Shown here: piece after piece, positions 6,856 through 12,542 of the stretch
Layout: each line of letters begins with the position of its first letter
How positions within the stretch are numbered: position 1 is the stretch's first letter
Source: Clostridia bacterium
GTDB taxonomy: Bacteria > Bacillota > Clostridia > Oscillospirales > CAG-272
Length of the DNA: 19,360 nucleotides
Reading direction: 5' to 3'
Assembly (NCBI GenBank): GCA_017382615.1
Contig: JAFNZX010000023.1
Span: 1-19,360, forward strand
Program-made: the position numbers and the translations under genes
Notes under the pieces: generated by a model
The model's database searches: none
The model's input: only the letters and a program-made list of their open reading frames with translations
Told to the model about the DNA's origin: nothing

Positions 6856-6899
6856 GGCGTCCCCCGGGGGGAAGCTGTCGCGAAGCGACTGAAGGGGAA
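6856..6899 (+). repeat. Hairpin repeat copy 1 (inverted partner at 6961-7020)
   Basis: Contains the perfect palindrome CCCCCGGGGG (6861-6870), the hairpin GTCGC-gaa-GCGAC (6877-6889) and the tail TGAAGGGGA. 22 bases (6877-6898) match the reverse complement of 6962-6983 with one mismatch, in the hairpin loop. Confidence 0.7.
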
Positions 6900-6960
6900 C
6901 GCGAAGGTTCAGGCTTGAATTGTTATATTGGAATAGGAAACCGTGCCGTTTAGCCCGCAA

Positions 6961-7020
6961 CTCCCCTTCAGTCGCTGCGCGACGATTTGCTTGCAAAGAT
7001 CTTCCCCTCAGGGGAGCCTC
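6961..7020 (-). repeat. Hairpin repeat copy 2, with an extra hairpin
   Basis: Read on the minus strand: hairpin TCCCCTGAGGGGA (7003-7015), an extra TTTGC-aa-GCAAA hairpin near 6987-6998 that copy 1 lacks, hairpin GTCGC-gca-GCGAC (6971-6983), then TGAAGGGGAG. Together with copy 1 it makes a large inverted structure over 6856-7020. Confidence 0.7.
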
Positions 7021-7259
7021 TTCATCGCACATCCGCACCGCTTGGGCATCCGAAACCGCGGCAGGACGTAAAGCCACGCCCCATGAGGACGGCGTTGGTT
7101 GCTTGCCCCAAACGCTTCCGTGGATGCGCGGGCGACAACGGGCATGCGCGGGTGATATACCTGTATGAGCGAGAATTTCGGCAGAGCCAAAATATTTGGT
7201 CGTCCCACCGAACAATTTTGATTGCTTTCATCCGAGCGGTTTTCCGAATGGGCTTGCTT

Positions 7260-7283
7260 GGGACGACCAATGGTCGCCCCTAC
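7260..7283 (+). repeat. CCCCTAC-tailed palindrome
   Basis: CGACCA-a-TGGTCG (7264-7276), flanked by GGG and CCCC, ending CCCCTAC (7277-7283). The left half also forms a 12-nt inverted repeat with 7196-7207 (TTGGTCGTCCCA). Confidence 0.65.
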
Positions 7284-7375
7284 AGGGTCGTGCCTATTCG
7301 CGCGTCCGTAAGAAGGCTTTGTATCGCGCATCCATGCCGCCTGCATATCCGCTCGAGGATACCGATATCAAATTC

Positions 7376-7400
7376 GCGGGAGGGACGCCCCCTCCCCAAA
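7376..7400 (+). repeat. GCGGGAGG-type palindrome downstream of the GNAT gene
   Basis: GGGAGGG (7378-7384) pairs with CCCTCCC (7390-7396). It shares the GCGGGAGG...CCTCCCC frame with the ends of the 5490-5599 element but has A-rich sequence instead of CTACAA. It lies 15 bp past the GNAT stop. No U-tract follows on the minus strand, so I do not call it a terminator. Confidence 0.5.
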
Positions 7401-7414
7401 AATATTGTTCACTT

Positions 7415-7990
7415 TTACTGTCTCTGATACTCCCCCGCAAGGATGGCATACGTCCCCACGGTGCGGTACGCCCCCTTGACCAACATTGCCTCGCGTCGCT
7501 CGCCCTCATACTGCATACCGATGCGTTCCATGACGCGCACGGAGCGGTCGTTGCCCTTTAAGTACCTTGCCTCAATGCGGTGCAATTTCAGCGCAACAAA
7601 GCCAAAGCGCACCACCTCGCGAACCGCCTCGGTGGCATACCCCTTGCCGCAAAAATCGGGGTGGAACACGTAGCCGATCTCGCCTGCGTCGTTTGGGTAG
7701 TCAAACCGTGTAAAGCCGCACGAGCCAATGACCCTGCCGCTTGCCTTTTCCACCACCGCCCAATCGAAATAATCCCCCACGCTGTAACGCTGTCCGATAT
7801 AGCGCAGATAGTCCTGCGTGTACTCAATATTGACGTGCGGCGTCCACGTCAGATGCTCGGTCACGTCCGCGCGGCAGGAGTAGGCGTAGATATCCTCCTT
7901 GTCCGAAACCAGCATTTTGCGCAAAATCAGCCGCTCGGTTTCCAGCGTCGGAATTCTTGAAAATATCTTATAAATGCTTTCTTTTTTCAT
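7415..7990 (-). CDS. GNAT family N-acetyltransferase (RimJ/RimL-like)
   Basis: 191 aa. Acetyl-CoA-dependent acetyltransferase of the RimJ/RimL type (Acetyltransf_3), whose members modify protein N-termini, amino sugars or antibiotics. Visible are the N-terminal LETERLILRKMLVSD and the acetyl-CoA loop FCGKGYATEA (113-122), preceded by EIGYVFHPD. The last conserved motif is HRIEARYLKGNDRSVRVMERIGMQYEG. AAGGAG lies 14 nt before the ATG, rather far. Single-gene unit with its own promoter, divergent from the MurE-paralogue operon. The substrate cannot be told from sequence. Confidence 0.9.
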   Translation of the reverse strand: MKKESIYKIFSRIPTLETERLILRKMLVSDKEDIYAYSCRADVTEHLTWTPHVNIEYTQDYLRYIGQRYSVGDYFDWAVVEKASGRVIGSCGFTRFDYPNDAGEIGYVFHPDFCGKGYATEAVREVVRFGFVALKLHRIEARYLKGNDRSVRVMERIGMQYEGERREAMLVKGAYRTVGTYAILAGEYQRQ

Positions 7991-8026
7991 GGGCTTTCTG
8001 TGCGCTCCTTACGTCATTCTGACTCT

Positions 8027-8055
8027 ATTATAACGGACGCGGCAAAATTTTGCAA
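8027..8055 (-). promoter_or_regulatory. Sigma-A promoter of the GNAT gene
   Basis: Minus strand: TTGCAA (8050-8055), 17 bp, perfect TATAAT (8027-8032). The -35 overlaps the 12-bp palindrome GCAAAATTTTGC (8042-8053). Confidence 0.8.
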
Positions 8056-8084
8056 GAGCGCACAAAAAATATTTGCAAAATATT
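8042..8084. promoter_or_regulatory. Palindromes between two divergent promoters
   Basis: GCAAAATTTTGC (8042-8053, perfect) and AATATTT-gca-AAATATT (8068-8084, perfect 7-bp arms). The second is centred between the two divergent -35 boxes, so one regulator could act on both the GNAT gene and the plus-strand operon. AT-rich palindromes can arise by chance. Confidence 0.35.
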
Positions 8085-8094
8085 GCCCGATGGC

Positions 8095-8123
8095 GTGACA
8101 AGCTGCACATTTTATGCTATAAT
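8095..8123 (+). promoter_or_regulatory. Sigma-A promoter of the MurE-paralogue operon
   Basis: GTGACA (8095-8100), 17 bp, TATAAT (8118-8123) with a TG extension (TGCTATAAT). The predicted start is near 8130. The first gene starts at 8157 behind AAAGGAGG. Confidence 0.85.
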
Positions 8124-8156
8124 AGACGAGATATGACAAGCAAAGGAGGCAGAGAT

Positions 8157-8546
8157 ATGCAAGAACAGCTCAACCGCGTGCTCGTACCCGTGTTATTGGG
8201 TGACGGTGCACGTCCCGTCAAAATTGCACGCAGGCTGTACCGCCGCTTTGGCGTACTTTCACATATCTATTGCTCTCGCACCGTCCTTTCGGCGCATTTT
8301 TGCGCCTGCGTACGCATCGTACGCACGCCGACTTACTTGCGGGGCGACCTGCTTTGCACGGATCTTTGCGCCTTTGCAAAGGAATACCCCGATCTGCTCT
8401 TTTGCCTGATCCCCTGCACAGAGGAGCATCGGGTATTCTGCACCGCACATGCCCGGGAGCTGGAGGCATATTACGTAATCGTGCACCCCGAGCAGCTGCA
8501 AGAGGACGCGTTGCCCTATCTTTACAAGGAGGAACTGCCCATATGA
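8157..8546 (+). CDS. Stand-alone pre-ATP-grasp-like domain protein
   Basis: 129 aa. By eye it matches the N-terminal domain of ATP-grasp carboxylate-amine ligases (D-aspartate ligase / carbamoyl-phosphate-synthase-like): VLVPVLLGDGARPVKIARRLYRRFGV at the start corresponds to their 'PVILG..INAY..AR.FHE.YG' segment. LLFCLIPCTEEH then ELEAYYVIVHPEQL corresponds to 'LL.PCGDEYV....ELE.YYIVP'. The protein ends where the ATP-grasp catalytic domain should begin, so it cannot bind ATP by that fold. Eight cysteines in 129 residues (39, 49, 51, 67, 71, 83, 87, 95) are unusual. The start at 8157 was chosen for the AAAGGAGG site and the promoter position. It overlaps the next gene by 4 bp (ATGA). It may be a partner or scaffold for the MurE paralogue, or a decayed ligase. 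The family call is moderately sure; the function is unknown. Confidence 0.65.
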   Translation: MQEQLNRVLVPVLLGDGARPVKIARRLYRRFGVLSHIYCSRTVLSAHFCACVRIVRTPTYLRGDLLCTDLCAFAKEYPDLLFCLIPCTEEHRVFCTAHARELEAYYVIVHPEQLQEDALPYLYKEELPI

Positions 8547-10012
8547 AGCTTTGCGATTTGGTAAAAGAGCTTGATTATACCTGTCCGCACGCCTTGCCCG
8601 ATGCAGAGGTGACTTATATTTGTCACGATTCGCGCAAGGCAGGCAGGGACTCTTTGTTTATTTGCCTTGTCGGTTACGTCAGCGACGGGCATAACTACGC
8701 GCTCTCCGCTTACGATAAAGGCACACGCATATTCGTGGTGCAGCGGCCGATTGATCTGCCGCAGGACGCACTGGTGCTGACTGTACCGGACACGCGCGTA
8801 GCACTCGCCACACTGGCGGCTACCATCTTCGACCATCCCGCAGACAAGCTTTGCGTGATCGGCATCACAGGTACAAAAGGCAAAACCACAACCGCTCTGA
8901 TGATCCACGGCATTTTAGAAAAGCTGGGAATTCCCGCAGGCTACATAGGCACAAACGGCATCGACTTTGGAGGCAGACACTACGCCACGGCAAATTCCAC
9001 ACCCGAGAGCCTGGATCTGCACGAATACATGGCACAGATGGTGGAGTGCGGCATTCGCTACGTGGTCATGGAGGTGTCCTCGCAGGCACTGAAAATGCAC
9101 CGTGTGCACGGCATAAGCTTTGATTACTGCATCTTCACCAATCTCTATCCCGATCATATAGGCGGCGTGGAGCACAAGGACATGGAAGAATATATGGCTT
9201 GCAAAAAGCTGCTGTTCTCCTTCCCCGATATCCGCGGCATCCTGGTCAATGCAGACGCCCCCGAGGCGTCGTATATGAGTGCTGACGCCACCGCTCCCGT
9301 AACGTCCTTTGGCATGGGCAAGGGCTGTGATTGGCGCGCTGCCAAGATCCGCCCCGAGGTATGCTACCGCGTGCCCGGCACGTCATTTGCGTGTCACACC
9401 CCCAACGGACAAGTCCTGCCCGTTTCCATCCCCTTCCCGGGAGAATACAGCGTTTATAACGCGCTTTGCGCGCTTGCGGTATGCGATAAACTTGGGATTT
9501 CCCAGGCGGACAGCATCGCTGCGCTTTCGGTCGTACGCGTCAAGGGTCGCTTTGAGCCGATTTTTTTGACAAGCAGACCTAATACCACCTTTATCATAGA
9601 TTATGCACACAACGGTGCCTCTTTGCGCGCCGTGCTGGAATCCTTGCGCGCTTATAAACCGGAACGCCTGATTTGCCTGTTCGGCTCGGTAGGCGACCGC
9701 ACGCAAATGCGCCGCCGGGAGCTTGGTGCGGTGGCAAGCGAGCTCTGTGACCTTTCGATCCTGACCTCGGACAATCCCGGCAATGAGGACCCGAACAAGA
9801 TCATAGCCGACATCGCAGCGGCATTTACACATGATAGGTACGTTTGCATTCCCGACCGTGCCGAGGCGATTGCCTACGCAGTCAAAATCGCACAAAAAGG
9901 AGACGCCATCGTACTTGCCGGTAAGGGGCACGAGAATTATCAGCTGATTTACGGCAAGCACCTGCCCTTCTCCGAGCGAGAGATACTGATGCAAACAGAT
10001 AAAATGCTATAA
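8543..10012 (+). CDS. MurE paralogue (UDP-MurNAc-tripeptide-synthetase-like ligase)
   Basis: 489 aa, full Mur-ligase length and three domains. Visible are the P-loop GITGTKGKTTT (107-117), NSTPES (151-156), MEVSSQAL (176-183), the carbamylated-Lys region at 217-225 (K221/K222), GRFE (335-338), DYAHN (353-357), GSVGDRTQ (381-388) and GKGHENYQ (460-467). The selectivity loop reads DNPGNEDP (410-417), where diaminopimelate-specific MurE has DNPRxE; the key Arg is Gly. The magnesium-site segment, usually NLTRDHLDxHG, is NLYPDHIGG here. It therefore probably adds an amino acid other than diaminopimelate, or uses a different acceptor. It starts behind AAGGAGG, coupled to the upstream gene, and is distinct from the canonical murE at 18444-19360. 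Confidence 0.9.
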   Translation: MKLCDLVKELDYTCPHALPDAEVTYICHDSRKAGRDSLFICLVGYVSDGHNYALSAYDKGTRIFVVQRPIDLPQDALVLTVPDTRVALATLAATIFDHPADKLCVIGITGTKGKTTTALMIHGILEKLGIPAGYIGTNGIDFGGRHYATANSTPESLDLHEYMAQMVECGIRYVVMEVSSQALKMHRVHGISFDYCIFTNLYPDHIGGVEHKDMEEYMACKKLLFSFPDIRGILVNADAPEASYMSADATAPVTSFGMGKGCDWRAAKIRPEVCYRVPGTSFACHTPNGQVLPVSIPFPGEYSVYNALCALAVCDKLGISQADSIAALSVVRVKGRFEPIFLTSRPNTTFIIDYAHNGASLRAVLESLRAYKPERLICLFGSVGDRTQMRRRELGAVASELCDLSILTSDNPGNEDPNKIIADIAAAFTHDRYVCIPDRAEAIAYAVKIAQKGDAIVLAGKGHENYQLIYGKHLPFSEREILMQTDKML

Positions 10013-10028
10013 AGGAGGACAAGCCCTT

Positions 10029-11090
10029 ATGGAAATTGCAAAAATCGACCCGAATTTCGTCTTACCCGGTGCCGTACAGAAAGATGATATTGTATGGCTT
10101 AACGCTGCCTCTGCGCCGTTCGTCATTTACGGTGCCGTGGGAGCGAATCCCTATGCGCGCCTGCCCATGGAGGTTGCCCAAACGGTCAGCGAGGGCGTGC
10201 AAGTCCTTTCCACCCACACCGCAGGCATTCGCGCCCGCTTTTGTACCGATTCCCCGTATATTGCCATCCGCGCCGAGTGGAACACGCAGTGCCGCATGCC
10301 GCACATGCCGTTTCTCGGGATCAGCGGATTTGATCTTTACCGCGTATCGGGTGCGCACCGTAAGCAAAGCTACGTTGCCTCTCTGATGCCGCCCGTAAGC
10401 TGCGAAAACGGTTATGAAGCGATTGTATACGTGGGCGAGGGCATGAAGGAATACGTTTTGAATTTCCCGCTTTACAATGACGTTTCAAGGCTTTTAATCG
10501 GTGTGGCAGAGGGTAGCCAATGGCAAGCACCGCAGCCCTACGTCAATGCCCTGCCCGCCATCTTTTACGGCTCGTCGATCACGCAGGGCGGATGCGCATC
10601 GCGCCCCGGCACGTGTTATCAGAATTTCCTCTCTCGCGCGTTGGACATGGATTACGTCAACCTCGGCTTTTCCGGCAATTGCCGCGCCGAGGACACCATG
10701 ATCGACTACCTTGCAAGCCTTGAGATGTCTGCATTCGTGTCGGACTACGATCACAACGCCCCCACAGCCGAGCACCTTGCCGCCACGCACGAAAAGCTTT
10801 ACCGCGCCATTCGCAAGGCGCACCTGCATATTCCCTACGTCATGCTCTCCAAGCCCGACTATCACGACACGCCCGATGAACGCACACGACGCTCCATCGT
10901 CATGCAGACCTATCAAAAGGCAATGTCCGAGGGCGACCCGAACGTGTACTTTGTGGACGGTGCTTCGATCTTCGCGGGCGATGAAAGTGACGGCTGCACC
11001 GTGGACGGATGCCACCCCACCGACCTGGGCTTTTACCGCTTTTACCGAGCGTTACTGCCCATTTTTGAGCGCATTTATGCTGCAAAATGA
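10029..11090 (+). CDS. SGNH/GDSL esterase with N-terminal GxDLY domain
   Basis: 353 aa. The N-terminal half is a beta-rich domain carrying the GxDLY signature (GFDLY, 100-104). The C-terminal half (about 172-353) is an SGNH hydrolase. Block I is FYGSSITQGG with the expected nucleophile Ser183, block II is NLGFSGN (211-217), block III is DYDHNAP (239-245, in place of GxND) and block V is DGCHPTDLGF with D326/H329. No signal peptide or membrane segment, so it should be cytoplasmic, unlike most wall esterases. Family members hydrolyse or transfer acyl esters, including acetyl groups on sugars. AAAGGAGG lies before the ATG and the gene is 16 bp after the MurE paralogue. It may deacylate the small molecule or nucleotide-sugar handled by the ligase (inference). 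Confidence 0.9.
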   Translation: MEIAKIDPNFVLPGAVQKDDIVWLNAASAPFVIYGAVGANPYARLPMEVAQTVSEGVQVLSTHTAGIRARFCTDSPYIAIRAEWNTQCRMPHMPFLGISGFDLYRVSGAHRKQSYVASLMPPVSCENGYEAIVYVGEGMKEYVLNFPLYNDVSRLLIGVAEGSQWQAPQPYVNALPAIFYGSSITQGGCASRPGTCYQNFLSRALDMDYVNLGFSGNCRAEDTMIDYLASLEMSAFVSDYDHNAPTAEHLAATHEKLYRAIRKAHLHIPYVMLSKPDYHDTPDERTRRSIVMQTYQKAMSEGDPNVYFVDGASIFAGDESDGCTVDGCHPTDLGFYRFYRALLPIFERIYAAK

Positions 11091-11105
11091 ACCCAATACA
11101 GACGC

Positions 11106-11140
11106 AAAAGGACCTCCTGCCGTGCAGGAGGTCCTTTTTT
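11106..11140. terminator. Bidirectional terminator between the SGNH gene and ftsZ
   Basis: Perfect 11-bp stem GGACCTCCTGC / GCAGGAGGTCC with a 3-nt loop. It is followed by TTTTTT on the plus strand and TTTT on the minus strand. It ends both the plus-strand operon and ftsZ, which converge here. Confidence 0.95.
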
Positions 11141-11151
11141 ATTGGCTTAAA

Positions 11152-12264
11152 TTATTTTCTGGTGCCTCTCTTGAACATCTTAAGCATATCGTCAAGATCG
11201 TCGTCAGCTGCTGCTGCGGGTGCGGGCTGCTGAGTGGGAACCTGCTTTGCAACGGGCTCGCTCTTGGGCTGCAGTGCAACCTTGACAGCAGGAATGGGGT
11301 TATCATCCTTCTTGTCAAAGCCGGTAGCGATAATGGTAATTCTCATCTCGTCTTCCAGCTCGGGGTCGAAGCCTACGCCCCAAATCACGCTTGCATCGGG
11401 GTGCGCCTCGTTGGCGATCATGGTGGAAGCCAGATCCACGTCCTCAAGTCCTACGTCAGGAGATACCATAATGCTGATCAGAACGCCGCGAGCACCCTTG
11501 ATGGAGGACTCAAGCAGCGGGCTGGAGATTGCAGCGCGAGCTGCCTGCTCAGCCTTATCCTTACCGGTTGCAGAGCCGAAACCCATGTGTGCATAGCCAG
11601 CAATCTTCATAACGGAGGTAACGTCAGCAAAGTCGAGGTTGATGAACAGGGATTCGTTGACCAGATCGGAAACGCTCTTAACGCCACGGTGCAGCACGTT
11701 GTCTGCAATCTCAAATGCGTTTGCCAGCGTGATTCTGGTATCGGTTACCTGCTTGAGCTTCTCGTTGGGGATCACGATCAGAGAGTCAACGTACTGGCTC
11801 AGCTCGGCAATACCTGCCTCAGCCTGTGCTGCTCTGCGCGTACCCTCAAATGCGAAGGGCTTGGTTACGATACCGATGGTCAGAATATCCATCTCGTGTG
11901 CAACGCGTGCCACAACGGGAGCTGCGCCGGTGCCGGTGCCGCCGCCCATGCCGGCAGTGATGAACACCATATCGGTTCCCTGCAGGAACTTCTTAATATC
12001 ATCCAAGGATTCCTCAGCTGCGCGCTCACCGATCGAAGGATTGGAGCCTGCGCCAAAGCCCTTGGTCAGCTTTTCACCGATCACCAGCTGAGTTGCAGCC
12101 TCGGATCTGCGAAGTGCCTGTCTGTCTGTGTTAATAGATACGAATTCCACACCGCGGATGTGGCTGCTGATCATTCTGTTAACAGCGTTGTTTCCGCCGC
12201 CGCCAACACCGATTACTTTAATGTTTACGCCACAATCGTAGGTATCGTCATGTTCAAAAGTCAT
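11152..12264 (-). CDS. ftsZ: Cell division protein FtsZ
   Basis: 370 aa. Tubulin-like GTPase that forms the Z-ring at mid-cell. Visible are IGVGGGGNNAVNRM (18-31), INTDRQAL (44-51), the tubulin signature GGGTGTG (107-113) and NLDFADV. A short linker rich in Pro, Ala and Gln is followed by an acidic-basic C-terminal tail (DDDLDDMLKMFKRGTRK) that should bind membrane-tethering partners such as SepF or FtsA. The start at 12264 (MTFEHDD) is preferred over upstream in-frame starts at 12309 and 12321 because GGGAGG lies 9-10 nt before it. Codon use is strongly biased, as for a highly expressed gene. It has its own promoter and is separated from ftsQ by a terminator. Confidence 0.97.
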   Translation of the reverse strand: MTFEHDDTYDCGVNIKVIGVGGGGNNAVNRMISSHIRGVEFVSINTDRQALRRSEAATQLVIGEKLTKGFGAGSNPSIGERAAEESLDDIKKFLQGTDMVFITAGMGGGTGTGAAPVVARVAHEMDILTIGIVTKPFAFEGTRRAAQAEAGIAELSQYVDSLIVIPNEKLKQVTDTRITLANAFEIADNVLHRGVKSVSDLVNESLFINLDFADVTSVMKIAGYAHMGFGSATGKDKAEQAARAAISSPLLESSIKGARGVLISIMVSPDVGLEDVDLASTMIANEAHPDASVIWGVGFDPELEDEMRITIIATGFDKKDDNPIPAVKVALQPKSEPVAKQVPTQQPAPAAAADDDLDDMLKMFKRGTRK

Positions 12265-12318
12265 TTTGAATGCCCTCCCGAATTTTATGTCAGAATTTTT
12301 ATTTTTCATACGCCAAAG

Positions 12319-12353
12319 CACAACACCTTGTGTCTTACGGGCAAAATTAGCCC
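12319..12353 (-). promoter_or_regulatory. Two small hairpins in the ftsZ leader
   Basis: CACAA-caCC-TTGTG type hairpin (12319-12332) and GGGC-taatttt-GCCC (12339-12353), both in the leader of about 100 nt between the predicted start (about 12364) and the ribosome binding site. They may affect mRNA stability. No known riboswitch is recognised. Confidence 0.35.
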
Positions 12354-12371
12354 AACATATGCCTTACATAT

Positions 12372-12400
12372 ATAATATAACAAACTCAAAAATATTTCAA
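12372..12400 (-). promoter_or_regulatory. Sigma-A promoter of ftsZ
   Basis: Minus strand: TTGAAA (12395-12400), 17 bp, TATTAT (12372-12377), in AT-rich DNA. It lies downstream of the ftsQ terminator, so ftsZ is expressed independently of the wall-synthesis genes. Confidence 0.75.
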
Positions 12401-12458
12401 GAGGTTTCGCGAAAATAATTTCAAAAATTTATGGAAAATTCACAATTTCCGCCGTAAA

Positions 12459-12472
12459 ATGTCATATGACAT
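12459..12472. promoter_or_regulatory. 14-bp perfect palindrome upstream of the ftsZ promoter
   Basis: ATGTCATATGACAT, about 60 bp upstream of the -35 box and downstream of the ftsQ terminator. It may be an operator for a dimeric regulator; no known box is recognised. Confidence 0.35.
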
Positions 12473-12498
12473 CCGTATGATGGGGTGTGCGCAAATGC

Positions 12499-12536
12499 AA
12501 AAAGGAGAAGCGGGCGGCAAATAACGCCCCTTCTCC
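12499..12536 (-). terminator. Intrinsic terminator after ftsQ
   Basis: Minus strand: GGAGAAGGGGC paired with GCCC-G-CTTCTCC (one bulged G), followed by TTTTT. It lies 7 bp past the ftsQ stop and closes the murE-to-ftsQ transcription unit. Confidence 0.85.
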
Positions 12537-12542
12537 CTTTCT

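Larger units (their letters stand above)
6781..7414. other. Non-coding, repeat-rich stretch between XRE and GNAT genes
   Basis: No convincing gene. The open frames here have no family resemblance, no good ribosome binding site, and read through palindromes on both strands. It holds two inverted copies of a hairpin repeat (6856-6899 and 6961-7020), a 12-nt inverted pair (7196-7207 and 7259-7270), and palindromes at 7260-7283 and 7376-7400. Nothing recognisable is seen in 7021-7195 or 7284-7375. Confidence 0.7.

Noticed and set aside
5490..7400. CRISPR array
   Set aside because: The repeats are palindromes of differing stem sequence and irregular spacing, in both orientations, without cas genes.
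7376..7400. Terminator for the GNAT gene
   Set aside because: The stem is good, but no run of T follows it on the minus strand; it better fits the palindrome family.
6790..7427. Several overlapping open frames on both strands (80-146 codons)
   Set aside because: They read through palindromic repeats, overlap each other in many frames and have no ribosome binding site or family motif.
8073..8156. Upstream in-frame start for the 129-aa protein
   Set aside because: It lies before the predicted transcription start (about 8130); AAAGGAGG is directly upstream of the ATG at 8157.
8270..8542. N-terminal extension of the MurE paralogue to 580 aa
   Set aside because: Overlaps the first gene in another frame; the Mur ligase N-terminus and an AAGGAGG site fit the ATG at 8543.
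10711..12375. 554-codon plus-strand open frame across the SGNH 3' end and ftsZ
   Set aside because: Runs out of frame through the SGNH gene, through the bidirectional terminator and antisense to ftsZ, so it cannot be a real gene.
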